Source: Doryteuthis pealeii (Eukaryota; Mollusca; Cephalopoda; Myopsida; Loliginidae). Taken from it: a stretch of DNA of 64,000 bases. The DNA lies in assembly GCA_023376005.1 (NCBI GenBank), contig CM042139.1, positions 134,414,699-134,478,698 on the forward strand, written 5' to 3'. The notes beneath the pieces are model-generated. The model was not told where the DNA came from. It made no database searches and saw only the letters and a program-made list of their open reading frames with translations. The translations under genes were made by a program, and so were the position numbers. Numbering within the stretch: the first letter of the stretch is position 1; every line of letters starts with the position of its first letter. Positions 10,375 through 20,570 of this stretch are shown in pieces.

Positions 10375-11221
10375 GACAACAGGTGTTTGTTTTCATGTCT
10401 ACACTTGGACAGTACTTCAGATTTTTTGTTTAGCAGGGTGCAATGTGGTATGTGGGTGATGATAGAAAGTTTTTTCTTGGAGGCAAAGGAGGCATTTTTT
10501 TGTGGACTTATTGTATGTGGGTGCAATTTTAGGATCTCCCAGCTTATCTTGGGGAAATATTCATGTCTTTTAGGCTCCAGATATATGTGGATAGTGATGT
10601 ACTGGTTGAGTAGTTAATATTAGTGAATGATAGTTTGTGTGTGTAAGATCTTTGCTTCAGGGTACCTTCTGTTGCTCCGATGTAATGCTTGGTGGTTGTG
10701 TTATACTTTACAGTTGCCCTGTATACTGCGTTCCTTTGTAGGCAGAGACCATTGAAGGGGCACGTGTTTTTGTCTCTGCAGTTGCATAGATTGGTGGGTG
10801 GTGGATTGCTGCTGTTTGTTTCTACCTTTTTATTGTGGCTTTTAATAATTTGTGAAATATTTTTGGTGCAGCTATAACTTATTTTTAAGTTGTTCTTATT
10901 AAAGATTTTTGCTAAGGGGTGGTTCGGTGGGAAGTTTTTACGTATGAGGTTGAGGAAGATTTTGCCTATATTTGAAGATATTGATTTGTTGAAAGGTGGG
11001 TTAAACCAGATAATGTTTCTGGATCTATGGTTTGATTTGAGTTTTGTGGGGTTGTATTCGGTGGGTTGTTTGTGGCCATTTATTTTAAGTGCATTATTGT
11101 ATATTATATTGTTTTTTTTGAACATGTTTATGTTGGAAGAATTTTCTGATAACCTTCGGCTGATAGATTTAGGAATGTGTTTGATGATGGAGGGTGGGTG
11201 GTTAGAGGAGGTGTTTATGTA
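10375..11221 (-). pseudogene. GIY-YIG endonuclease region of a Penelope-like retroelement
   Basis: From 11221 downwards the minus strand reads SNHPPSIIKHIPKSISRRL, then RNIIWFNPPFNKSISSNIGK, FPPNHPLAKIFNKN, and a Cys-rich linker NLCNCRDKNTCPFNG (probable zinc motif). The nuclease core follows, VYRATVKYNTTTKHYIGATEG (GIY-like VYR, YIG intact), and then the KLSFTNINY and TYIWSLKDMN blocks. After a frameshift near 10546, ISWEIL and LLNKKSEVLSKCRHENKHLL complete the C-terminus to about 10375. The RT domain is missing, cut at a (TA)n run. The family recurs widely in invertebrate retroelements. Assignment to PLE rather than another GIY-YIG retroelement class is likely but not proven. Confidence 0.78.
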
Positions 11222-11321
11222 GATATATATATATATATATATATATGAAAAGTAAATGGAAGTGAATCCGACAGTATGAAATAAATATTTTTAGAAAAAA
11301 CAAACAAATGATGTTATGATT

Positions 11322-11374
11322 CGCTGACAGGAATCTGTTTTGACCTTTTATTAAAGCGGTCTTCATCAAGAGCA
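11322..11374 (-). ncRNA. Hammerhead-like motif, left arm (mutated)
   Basis: Minus strand: CUUGAUGA, stem II GACC/GGUC, then AAA where GAA is expected (the conserved G12 is A), then stem III ACAG-AUUC-CUGU and C, closing AGCG. The G12 change should abolish cleavage. Confidence 0.5.
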
Positions 11375-11658
11375 AAATGTTTGTGATAGAACGGCGGTGT
11401 GAGTAAACCGTTACAAACAAAAGTGGTACAAACGAACTTTCATGTTCGGAGCCGGAATTTTTTAAATTTGGAAAATGCATATTCTGTTTTAAAAAATAGA
11501 ATAAATTTTATTTAAAAAAAAAGAAGTTTATTTTATTTTTTAAGAACAGAATATGCATTTTCAAAATTTAAAAAATTCCGGCTTCGAACATGAATGTTCG
11601 TTTGTACCACTTTTGTTTGTAACGGTTTACTCACACCGCCGTTCTATCACAAACATTT

Positions 11659-11711
11659 CGCTCTTGATGAAGACCGCTTTAATAAAAGGTCGAAAAAGAT
11701 TTCTGTCAGCG
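11659..11711 (+). ncRNA. Hammerhead-like motif, right arm (variant)
   Basis: Stem I CGCU/AGCG, core CUUGAUGA (one extra U relative to CUGAUGA), stem II GACC/GGUC, GAA intact, stem III weakened by one mismatch, GUC cleavage triplet. The two arms are damaged at different positions and both have the extra U, so the ancestral ribozyme may have had an unusual core. Confidence 0.5.
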
Positions 11712-11790
11712 AATTATAACATCATTTGTTTGTGTTTTCTAAAAATATTTATTTCATATATATATATATATATATATATTAAGAAATCAT

Positions 11791-11831
11791 CCACAGACAC
11801 GTTTTCGGCGTTTCACGCCTCTTCAGTGTGG
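11791..11831 (-). ncRNA. Hammerhead-like motif with perfect stems I and II
   Basis: Minus strand: CCACA, CUGAAGA, GGCGU-GAA-ACGCC, GAA, then AACGUGU and C, UGUGG. Stems I and II are perfect 5-bp helices. Stem III has lost pairing compared with the ACACGUGU form seen at 32797-32837. It lies next to (TA)n, and a related degraded motif is at 32545-32600. Confidence 0.6.
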
Positions 11832-12081
11832 CTGGACACAACAACTATCCTTGGCTAAGGTCGAACTCAGACTGGCTGTTCGCCTGCCTGGTACCTTATC
11901 CCCTCGTCCACTGACAGCTGTAGCGGGACTGGGGTTTTTGAACTATTAAACACATAGGTTTGGTTGTGTATTTTACGGTCACAGAGAGTTCAAGTTTCCG
12001 GGGAAACGATCATTGCTTATATGCTAGTAGTGAGAGTTAATTTAAATTACCAATTGGAGAGCTCATACCAAATTTATGGGA

Positions 12082-12084
<3 letters not shown>

Positions 12085-12124
<40 letters not shown>

Positions 12125-12168
12125 ATATATGCGTGTGTGTGTGTGTGTGTGTGGTGTGTGTGTGTGTG
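12085..12168. repeat. (TA)n(GT)n microsatellite
   Basis: TA run with phase breaks followed by GT repeats. Confidence 0.9.
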
Positions 12169-12174
12169 TATCAT

Positions 12175-12780
12175 AAGATGAATTAAAGTGATAAGACAAA
12201 CAGAAATATCTCTTTACTACTTTTTAATTTCTAATTGTTCCCAGTTATTTTTAGGTTTCTCCTTACTTGCCAAATCTCTGTCGTCTGCGGCTTTAAAATA
12301 CGCCGATTGCTCCTCTGCAGAGGTGTAAGACACCACCCAATGGGGTCACCTTTGGGCTATGCATAGTGACACATAATGACTGAGGACAGGATTGTTGTGG
12401 CTGAGTTATGTGAGACCCAGGTACTAAGTGGTCCCATGACATGCAACACATGGACAATATTTCCAGGTGTTTGAACAATGTCTTTGTTGCTATGTGGATT
12501 AATTGTGGATTGTTTGGTTTCTTTGTTTAATGGCATATCATTCTTCGGGGTTTATTTAATGCCAAAGTCATCCTTGTAGAATAACTGTAGTGGTACTATT
12601 TAACCCATAGCTGAGTCAATTTTTCTGTATTCGTAAATGAGCTTTCTATTTTTGAGTTTGTCCCTTCTACTTTCATGCAAAAAGTACGAGTCCTATTGAT
12701 ATCATTATTGACATAAAGACTTCCAAGACGTCCCTCGTGACACAGAGGTATTCAAGGTCACATCAGCACAAAAATCAAAA
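12175..12780. other. Unassigned DNA
   Basis: No known repeat except weak similarity of 12310-12370 to about 4565-4640. No coding signal. Confidence 0.35.
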
Positions 12781-13143
12781 TTTCCGGTTTTAAATATCAA
12801 GTGTCTGTTGCGTTTTGGAATGTTGTCGAATAATATTCTGCGGGAGCATGCATATCTTCTCATATAAACGCCAGAGTCCCGTGCTTTGGGGATTATCTCC
12901 TCTTGACCCCTACGTTGAGCCGATGCTCTCTCGTTGAACTGCACACACATTCCCATCTATCATTTTATCTGAGTGGAATCACATTTCTTACTAATTAATG
13001 ATGATCACAACTATTAATGTTCACGCTCAGTCTGCTGATTGAGTTATCTGCGCTTAGTATTTAAAGGAATTCTTTCAACCTTATCAATTTTTATTAATGG
13101 TTCTTCCTGTTTGTGACTTTATTTCATTGTTTTTCTTTTGTTT
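12781..13143 (-). repeat. Dispersed repeat F, copy 1 (inverted relative to 16446-16802)
   Basis: About 360 bp that is the reverse complement of 16446-16802 with modest divergence. Shared words include ACTCAATCAGCAGACTGAGC and AGTCACAAACAGGAAGAACC. Both copies retain an open frame starting MGMC-QFNERAS and running through RGQEEIIPKARDSGVY to RRILFDNIPKRNRH. I do not recognise the family. It may be an unclassified non-autonomous element or two ends of a 4-kb element. Confidence 0.75.
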
Positions 13144-13453
13144 ATTCTCTTCACTCCCAGTGTAATGCTCACACTGGGAAAAAATGAGAAAACGAAAGCT
13201 AAACTATTGAAGAAATTGTATTTATTTCGTAAATAGTGTTCTGGTCGCAGATAACACTCGTGGCTTCTTTAATGTGAAACTACCAATAAGTATAAACAAT
13301 TTCTATAAGACTTTTCATACACGAAGACAATAATTCGAATAGAGAGACCATTTAAACTGCGCCCACCTCTTCTTCATCTCAAATTTGCCTGTTAACACAA
13401 ATTGTAGTTACCACTACAATAACACGTGGCTGTTTAAATGAGGTGTAAAACTG
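13144..13453. other. Unassigned DNA
   Basis: I see no repeat family or gene signal here. Confidence 0.35.
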
Positions 13454-13469
13454 TATATGTACTCTCATA

Positions 13470-13762
13470 GTACATGGAGACGCGTGCTCTAATGGTTAGA
13501 GTCGTAGGAAATGGACTTGTCAACACGAGTTCAATTCCTGGACGAAGCTGTTGGCATTTCGCATAGCGCTAATACCATTGGAAAGGTATGAATCCAATTC
13601 TCCCTCCAGCTATGGGTAAATAGCAGGGCAGACGGAACTCTTTAAATATGGCTAGGTAACCAGTCTAGGAGAAGGAAAACTCTTAATTCAAACCTGTTAA
13701 ACTCCGTTTAAGAAATTGACCTTGTGTCGCATCCTGCTCGTGCGGAGGGGTTGGTAAATATA
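13470..13762 (+). mobile_element. Full-length SINE family A with target-site duplication
   Basis: Has the tRNA-like head CGTGCTCTAATGGTTAGAGT (A-box region) and ACGAGTTCAATTCC (B box), the body (TTGGCATTTCGCATAGCGCT, CTCCCTCCAGCTATGGGTAA, GTCTAGGAGAAGGAAAACTC) and the CTCGTGCGGAGGGGTTGGTA tail. A 16-bp direct repeat TATATGTACTCTCATA flanks it (13454-13469 and 13763-13778), as LINE-mediated retroposition would produce. Confidence 0.92.
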
Positions 13763-13784
13763 TATATGTACTCTCATAATAAGG

Positions 13785-14560
13785 CATGCGGGAATAAAAA
13801 ACAAGGGGGGTAACACGCACTCATTTATATCCAGTATGGTCTGACACCAGCTTTAAAAGAGTGTCCCCGTATTATAGTTTTTCAATGTTCTTCACGTATT
13901 ATTTTTCAAGTATCACTTTTTATAAAGAAAAGAACACAAGCGGCAGTACTCCAACGTTTGTAGTGGAGTTAACCCCGAGTGCGGCAGACAGGTTGAGAGC
14001 CAAAGAAATAAAACGAACAACTAGAATATGAATAAAAGACTTGTATTACATATAAAGAATTGCAAACTTTAGTTTCGTTTGCGCAAATAATATTTGTCAC
14101 TTAACTGATGTATCCTGAGATGGGGTATTAACAGAGCCCCTTGCTACGGCCTTCTGTTCCGTTCGGATATGATGGACCTCTGTTTGCGTCCGACTCCAAT
14201 TCTGCTTGTCTGTTGAAGTATAGGAGCGACCCTTATTTAGGTCTGTCTCCAGTGAGGGCTGAATCAGAAGAGGTGGTATGAGTTTGCTTATACGGCTTTG
14301 CCGCCAAAGTATGCTGGCTCATGATTGGTTGGTTTGAAACAGAGGCTCGCAGACAAAGGACGATAACCCCCATACCCCAGAATTCTCTATATTTTAGAGG
14401 CCGTCTGGTCCAGCCCTTGTACTCCCTGACGCAACTACGTGGAATATTATTCACAGAGGTAAACGAGATACAAATTTTCACAAATATAAAATTGAACAGT
14501 TGCAGCTACTGGAAATATATCCCACATAATCCTCTATCTACTTAAAAGTTTCACCAAAAC
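13785..14560. other. Unassigned, relatively GC-balanced block
   Basis: No recognised protein or repeat. The segment AATAAAAGACTTGTATTACA near 14032 resembles a polyadenylation region, so a solo LTR or an untranslated exon is possible. I cannot support either. Confidence 0.35.
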
Positions 14561-14839
14561 TTTTTGTTAATGAAACAAGAACCTATATGACCGCCATTAT
14601 ATGATGGATTCTACACAATGATATAAAAAAAAACTTCTTTAAAAATCCGATGATACCTGTCACATTTGTCTTTGGTATTACACTCTGATAATGAGGCTCC
14701 CGTTCTGAAGATCTAGGGTGTGTGGAGTACCCGTTTGTTGCCATTACTCCCAGCTCCCATGTATGGGTCAAATAGATTTGTTTAAGAAAAAACTACACAA
14801 TAAATGTAAATATTAATATACAATACACCTTTAAACATG

Positions 14840-15053
14840 AAATAACCCAAGATAGGTTGACATGCCGTTAAAATCAATCAATAAAATAACATTGCGAGGA
14901 AATGTTTATATACTTTCTATAAGTTGTCTTAAAAGAAAATAAATAAATGATGAATTAACAACGACTAGTACTGTTCTTCTATTAGGATGGCTTTGGCATT
15001 AAATAACCCAAAAAGGTTGATATGCAATTAAACAAATAAACCAAACCTAAATA
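14840..15053 (+). repeat. Two copies of the 'GGCATTAAATAACC' SINE/LINE tail
   Basis: About 14840-14885 and 14984-15053 carry the dispersed tail module: ATGGCTTTGGCATTAAATAA, then AGGTTGATATGC and AAACAAA-AAACCAAACC. The same tail occurs at 15466 (minus), 17715, 18846, 19311 and 27630. Confidence 0.7.
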
Positions 15054-15465
15054 CCGAAACTAAAATGATCGGCTTGTCTAGTTTTGTTTACTTGAATCTC
15101 TCTATAAAATTATCATTTATTTGTTTTCTGGCATTTGTTTTCTACATCAACACAAGATGACATACTAGAAATAAAATATGATAAGGCTACAGATATCATA
15201 TCATTTCTTCAAATTTATCAAAATACACAGGGTTATTTGGGATCATTCTTAATTGCTATTTGGCTCGAGGTAATATGGCTGACTCTGCTGCAGAATGCAA
15301 TAAACCCCGAAAAACTATTTTCACACTAAACGACTCCCAAAATGCATACAAGAATAAAAAAAAACAAAAACAACTAAAATACTGTATCAGTATCAGGGTT
15401 TATGTTAAAGAGGAAAAACCTGAATAATTGAAGAAGAAAAAATCCTTCTAAAAATGTCAGGTTTC

Positions 15466-15530
15466 TTTTGGGTTGGTTGGTTGGTTGGATTTTACGGCAT
15501 GTCAACCCTTAAATTATTTTATTCCAGAGA
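15466..15530 (-). repeat. Minus-strand copy of the tail module
   Basis: Reverse complement reads GGTTGACATGCCGTAAAATCC followed by (AACC)n. Confidence 0.55.
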
Positions 15531-15611
15531 AAATCTTATTAAATCAATTCTTGTTGAGCATTCAAATTTTCTTTTAAACTTATTTTAAACTCATTTTTAA
15601 CTATTTAACCT

Positions 15612-15960
15612 ATGAATGGAACCCTAACATGTACTCTGGGTGAGAGTGGACTTAGGAGTAATGGTAATGAAGGGGTATTCCAAACTCTCCAGAATTCCAG
15701 AACTGGGGCCTCACCACTAGATTCAGTTTAATGTCACAACCAAGACACTAAGATCCTCAGCCACTGCCTTCGAGCACATATGATAAAAACCCGAACTTCG
15801 GTGTGCTTCGGCCACTGGACCTGTGTTATTAATTAACATCGTTGATCCCAGGGGGCCATCCACCCAGGCAACACCTTCCCCTTGATTTAAAGGGGCAGGG
15901 CTGGGTTTATTGCCCAGCGCCCGAGGCGCCTCCTTGAGGGGGAATTAATTAAAGAGATAA
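15612..15960 (+). repeat. Dispersed repeat E and adjacent GC-rich block
   Basis: 15612-15790 matches 38497-38625 and 50540-50700. The shared core is ACCCTAAC, then GAGAGTGGACTTAGGAGTAATGG and GGCCTCACCACTAGATTCA-like sequence. The following 15790-15950 is unusually GC-rich and contains CCCAGCGCCCGAGGCGCC and complementary GGGCTGGG/CCCAGC words that could fold. Confidence 0.6.
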
Positions 15961-16402
15961 AATTGATGGAGAGAGAAGCTGGGTAGAATGACAGATTGAT
16001 TGATTTTAACGGTGTTGCAACTTGTATAATTTTATTTAGAGGATGGGGAATTGTGTTCATTGTGCATTTATATCCTCATTTTTTTCTAGTAGCTTCTTAA
16101 GAATTCTTCTACACATAGTTAAATGATATCAGGAATTCCTAACTAATGCAAGTAATTATATGACTTCAAGTAATTATTTCTATTTAATAATATTCATTTA
16201 TTTTCCCACGTTTATATGACTTTAAATAACTAATAAAAATCATTAGTAAACAATTATGGTTTAAAGTAACTATTCTTAATGCAAATAATTTACAGTTATA
16301 TGATATCGAGTAAACTAATAAATTTAAACAGATTTATTTGACACATAGATGAAACCTTAACAGGTACTACCACTTTACACTCAACACAGTTACATGGTTT
16401 CC

Positions 16403-16403
16403 A

Positions 16404-16441
<38 letters not shown>
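16403..16441. repeat. (AAT)n microsatellite
   Basis: AAT run abutting the left end of repeat F copy 2. Confidence 0.9.
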
Positions 16442-16445
16442 GATA

Positions 16446-16802
16446 AATAAATACAAAAACAATGAAATAAAGTCACAAACAGGAAGAACCATTAATAAAT
16501 AAGAAGGTTGAAAGAATTCCTTTAAATACTAAGCGCAGATAACTCAATCAGCAGACTGAGCGTGAACATTAATAGTTTTGATCATCATTAATCAGTAAGA
16601 AATGTGATTCCACTGAGATAAAATGATAGATGGGAATGTGTGCGCAGTTCAATGAGAGAGCATCGGATCAACTTAGGGGTCAAGAGGAGATAATCCCCAA
16701 AGCACGGGACTCTGGCGTTTATGCGAGATGCGCAAGATCCCGCAGAATATTATTCGACAATATTCCAAAACGTAACAGACACTCGATGAAGACCGGAAGA
16801 TA
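16446..16802 (+). repeat. Dispersed repeat F, copy 2
   Basis: Reverse-complement partner of 12781-13143. Its open frame (from 16630) differs from copy 1 by both synonymous and non-synonymous changes, so conservation of coding is not demonstrated. Confidence 0.75.
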
Positions 16803-17035
16803 CAAAAACCGAGACTGAAGTTGTATTTACAAAGACAATAAACAATTAAGAAAACGTTAATTTTCTTCAGAATAGTTTTCTTGGTATTCAAAGCAAGTAT
16901 CCTCAGGGTGTATTCCATTGGGCGAGGCACATATAAAATATTTTTCTATTATTTAGTATGCAGATAGCGAATACTATTTGAGACAGGCAGAGATTAGAAC
17001 CCACACCTACTGGTTGTGAATTAAGATTTTTTCTT

Positions 17036-17222
17036 TCTCCTAGCTCTGTTGTCTTGCCAAGGCTAAAGATTCTAGTCTGCCATACTATTTGCCCATAGGA
17101 GGAGAATAGAAGGATTCATGGCTTTCTCAAGTGCATTAGCATGAAGGGAAACATAAACAGACTCGTTCAGGATTTGAACTCTGTTCGCCGAGTTCATTTC
17201 CAACGACGATCACCGTTACGCA
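17036..17222 (-). mobile_element. SINE family A, 3'-truncated
   Basis: Minus-strand copy with a degraded head (GTAACGGTGATCGTCGTTGG), a B-box-like GAGTTCAAATCCTGAACGAG and the AGTATGGCAGACTAGAATC region. The tail part is missing. Confidence 0.75.
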
Positions 17223-17550
17223 TTTTTTTCTTTTTTGTTGATGGCGTGAATCTGCACTGTTGTATTTATTTTAATAACTTCTACATTAAATTTTATTGTT
17301 AAAATTAATTTTCATATTAGGAAACAAAGAAATGTCCCATAGAACTAGTTCTGGTGAAAATGGAGCAAGCTGCACCTGCATAATCCTGTGTTTCAGCAAA
17401 GCATTTCGCCCAAAAAGAAGTGTGACTGTCTTCATAATCTTTTCAAAATTGGCAATTGACTCATATGGATAAACTTGACGTCAAGACAGCAGGTTAGACG
17501 TATAGATATAATTATATTATATAGAATTCCCATCTTCATTTGGAGGAAAA

Positions 17551-17790
17551 TCACCGTGGTGTAGTGGCTAGAGCGCTGGACAGCGACATCGTAGTAAGCG
17601 AGTTCGAATTCCAGTCATGCTATTATGTTCACTTTCGGACGAATATCCTGAGGGAAAAGTATGAACCTCCTCATCCCTCCGGATATGGGTTAAATAGTAC
17701 CACTACTATTCTTCTACAAGCATGCTTTGGCATTAAATTACCCACGAAGATTGGTATGCCATTGAATAAAGAGAGTAAAACCAAATCAGG
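17551..17790 (+). mobile_element. tRNA-headed SINE, family D
   Basis: Head CGTGGTGTAGTGGCTAGAGC (A box) and GCGAGTTCGAATTCCAGT (B box), a body with GGATATGGGTTAAATAGTAC, then the shared tail TTTGGCATTAAATTACCCAC, GATTGGTATGCCATTGAATA. The tail is what links it to the orphan tails elsewhere, probably a partner LINE's 3' end. Confidence 0.8.
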
Positions 17791-17892
17791 TTCATCTAGA
17801 TTTATAAAAAAGAAACTTCAGTTTTGGTTCATTTTGATCATACCTCGTAACTAATAGCAAGTAAATAACGATAAGTACATAATAATTATCCG

Positions 17893-17895
<3 letters not shown>

Positions 17896-17923
<28 letters not shown>

Positions 17924-17936
17924 CTTCTTCTTCTTG
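17896..17936. repeat. (TTC)n microsatellite
   Basis: Pure TTC trinucleotide run, purine/pyrimidine strand asymmetric. Confidence 0.9.
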
Positions 17937-18383
17937 ATTTGTCGCTCAGTCTCCAACTGGCTAAATTCTCAATCTATTTTCTCAGAGTCACCTGATCACG
18001 AGACTCTCTAGACCAATGAGTGCTACTCTTCCAGATGACTCCGTGACTTCTGCATTTTCCCATTCGGTTTTTCGTTATTTTAGTATCTACACTAACTTAC
18101 AAAAATGATCAGCTTCTGTGCATTAATTATGCGAGACAGGAAATGATCCAATTCAGCAGGAATTCAAATTTCCCACTATTATTACATTGTGGTTTGGATT
18201 GGATTGTAAATCGATCTAATCTCTAAGTTAGACCATTTAAGCATTCATAAATCACATAATTATATGAGTTTTAAATGAAATTCGATGGTATTTGTAAAAT
18301 CAAATTGACATATTTACCTAATGATCATCAAAATAAAAATGAATTTATTATGAACTAAAGTTTATAATGTAAGAAAGAGAACC
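17937..18383. other. Unassigned AT-rich DNA
   Basis: No repeat or gene recognised. Confidence 0.35.
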
Positions 18384-18465
18384 ATGATAACTTCTGTGAG
18401 GTGCATTTACACACCCAACCACCCAACCAACATACGCACACGCACACACAATTTCTTGCATTATA

Positions 18466-18475
18466 TATATGGCAT

Positions 18476-18514
<39 letters not shown>

Positions 18515-18519
18515 TTGGC

Positions 18520-18565
<46 letters not shown>
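18466..18565. repeat. (TA)n microsatellite, two runs
   Basis: Two TA runs, each followed or preceded by TTTGGCATTA. Confidence 0.9.
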
Positions 18566-18568
<3 letters not shown>

Positions 18569-18654
18569 AAGTAAGTAAAGTTGACGGTGCGGCCTAAAGA
18601 CGGTATCAGCCAGTCAGCGAGGGAGTCTATCCCCTTTTCAATAGCGCTAGACCA

Positions 18655-18714
<60 letters not shown>

Positions 18715-18845
18715 CTACCATCAACTCCTTACTTTACCGCGCAGATCCCTGTGCTACTCATACGCTGAGTTGGCGAGGACCGGTATCGAACTAGGAACCT
18801 TGTGGTTTCTAGCCGAACGCTCTACCGACTGAGCTAACCCGGCCC
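18566..18845 (-). mobile_element. SINE family B with (GA)n expansion
   Basis: Minus strand starts GGGGCCGGGTTAGCTCAGTC (tRNA-like A box), has the B box GTTCGATACCGGTCC, then AACTCAGCGTATGAGTAGCA and GATCTGCGCGGTAAAGTAAG. An internal AG-rich site has expanded to a pure (GA)n of about 56 bp (18656-18711), interrupting the body. Confidence 0.85.
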
Positions 18846-19545
18846 CTATTTGGCATTAAATAACCTACAAAGGTTGATATATCGTTAAACGAAGAAACCA
18901 AACCAGATCAAAGTAAAAGTAATTAAGATCAGACATTCTTTCTATTGTTTCATGGCTATTAGTTTCATAGAACCATATACTAATAAAGCCTAGTAATAAA
19001 GCTAAATATATAGTTGGTTGGTTTAACTCAGTAGGTAGACCATCCGCCTAGGATCTTTGGGGTAAAGTGGAGATCTGATCTAGGTGTGGCGCTCCACATC
19101 AGACGTAAAAACAATCTCCCTCGGTAGTAGAAGTGAAAAGGGGATAAACGCCCTCGCTGATACCAAGAATAGGCCACTCCGCCGATTTTACTTTTTTTTA
19201 TATACAGGGATCAGTTGATTTTCAGTCAGGGTTTGTTGCCAATCGGAAAAATAAAATATCAATCTCATGATGTTACATACTACCACCACTGTTTTTCTAA
19301 AAAAGATGGCTTTGGTATTAAATAACCAACGTAGGTTGATATGCCTTTAAACAAAGAAACCAAACCAAGTCAAACCAAGCTAAAAGTAATTAAGATGTGA
19401 TATTATTACTATACTTTCATGACTATAAGTTTCACGGGGACAAATAAAAAGTAATAAAGCCAAATATATAGGGTTCAGCTGATTTTCAGTCAAGGTTGCC
19501 AATCTGAAAAATAAAATATCATTCTCATTACTTTCTATACAAGTC
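18846..19545 (+). repeat. Tandem duplication of a SINE-tail-containing unit
   Basis: Unit 1 (18846-19265) and unit 2 (19302-19545) share the GGCATTAAATAACC tail, AAAAGTAATTAAGAT, CATG-CTAT-AGTTTCA, AAGC-AAATATATAG and TTGATTTTCAGTCA then AAAAATAAAATATCA. Unit 1 is longer because a family B SINE has inserted into it. Unit 2 is the empty-site version. Confidence 0.8.
19014..19200 (+). mobile_element. SINE family B, nested insertion
   Basis: GGTTTAACTCAGTAGGTAGA (A-box region), then AGGTGTGGCGCTCCACATCA and AAAGGGGATAAACGCCCTCGC, with an internal deletion removing the B box. It interrupts AAATATATAG...GATTTTCAG, which is continuous in the paralogous unit at 19458-19485. Confidence 0.8.
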
Positions 19546-20035
19546 TCGTATTCTATGCAGCTTGGACAATTTGCGATAATAGTGAGGGAGGACTATTTTA
19601 TTTGCATTGAGATAAGTTTAGAACGACAGAAACTCTACCTCAATAAATTATGATAGCAACTGTCTTTTAATTTCGTTTAAAATAATTCTATTAAGCTAAC
19701 TGAAGATATCTGTAATTAAGTTGAAATAATTAGAAAAAGAAGTAAAAAAACCCTGCAAATACATTTTTTGTACTCACGATTTGTATTCCTCTTGTGTGGT
19801 CTGTAATTTATTCCATTTAAAAATAACAGGTTTTACACAAAAAGAGCTCAGCAAATGCCTTTATTTCACCAAGTCTGTTTATTAAATTGCTCGATATCTG
19901 AAAAATTGATTTGCATATAGCACAATAAATCAAGATTTTTAAGTTGGCTGAAGTTAATCATGATCGTGAACCGGACGCTTTGCGCTTTATTAACATTCGG
20001 GCTTAATTAGTTCTTAGATTGAATTCAGGCACTTT
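19546..20035. other. Unassigned AT-rich DNA
   Basis: No repeat family or coding signal. Confidence 0.35.
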
Positions 20036-20039
20036 CTCT

Positions 20040-20240
20040 GTAATGGTTATTGTCATTGGAAATGGACTCGCCGACCCGAGTTCAAATCTTGGACGATGTT
20101 TGCATTTCACATAGCAGCAATACCTTTGGGAAAGGTATGCATTCAACGGTTCCCCCTCCAATTATGGGTGAATAGTAGGACAGACTGAGCTCTTTAACCT
20201 TGGTATAGCAACTTGTATAGGAGAAGGAAACTCTGAATTG
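20040..20240 (+). mobile_element. SINE family A, 3'-truncated
   Basis: TAATGGTTATTGTCATTGG head, CCCGAGTTCAAATCTTGGAC B box, CATTTCACATAGCA, CCCCCTCCAATTATGGGT, GTATAGGAGAAGGAAACTCT; the tail is missing. Confidence 0.82.
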
Positions 20241-20314
20241 TGTTTCACATTACCAACATATTGCAAAAATTTAATCCACCCTAGTATGTCTGTTTATCTA
20301 TCCGACAATTCTAC

Positions 20315-20570
20315 TAAATGCAGGATGTGACTCAATGTCATTTTTTAAAGCGGGGTACAGCTGGTTTGAATAAAGAGATTTCCGTCTCTTAGACCGGTTG
20401 TTTTATCAAGACTAAATAACCCAGTCTGCCCTACTATTTACACATAGCTGGATCCATGCCTTTCTCAAGAGCATTAGCCTGAAGTGAAACGCAAAATCTT
20501 CGTCCAGGATTTGAAGTCGGGTTGCCGATTCCGTTTCTTACGATGGTAACCATTACACTACGCGCGTCTC
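20315..20570 (-). mobile_element. SINE family A, minus strand
   Basis: Ends in GAGACGCGCGTAGTGTAATGG when read on the minus strand, with B box and TCCTGGACGAAGATTTTGCG. It forms a head-out inverted pair with the plus copy at 20040, about 75 bp apart. Confidence 0.85.

Larger units (their letters stand above)
7820..11221 (-). mobile_element. Penelope-like retroelement A (partial, minus strand)
   Basis: Inferred span of one decayed element. The 5' side (about 11221-10375) carries a GIY-YIG endonuclease relic. The middle is downstream DNA rich in CA/CACG/TA microsatellites. The 3' side ends with a hammerhead motif at 7894-7936, about 100 nt from the presumed end. Known PLEs place hammerhead motifs in their terminal repeats, which fits. 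The borders are not defined by target duplications: the 5' cut is at a (TA)n run (11222-11246) and the 3' end is estimated. Microsatellites may have entered later, so 'one element' is inference. Confidence 0.5.
11276..11758. repeat. 233-bp-arm inverted repeat between (TA)n tracts
   Basis: Arms 11276-11508 and 11526-11758 are near-identical reverse complements (both contain AATTCCGGCTTCGAACATGA-like and TTTACTCACACCGCCGTTCT-like words) with a spacer of under 20 bp. TA runs border both outer ends. Each arm contains a hammerhead-like core, so this resembles two PLE terminal repeats joined tail to tail. About 10-15 differences between arms indicate some age. Confidence 0.9.

Noticed and set aside
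13785..14560. Solo LTR
   Set aside because: No TG...CA ends, target duplication or internal retroviral-like sequence could be identified.
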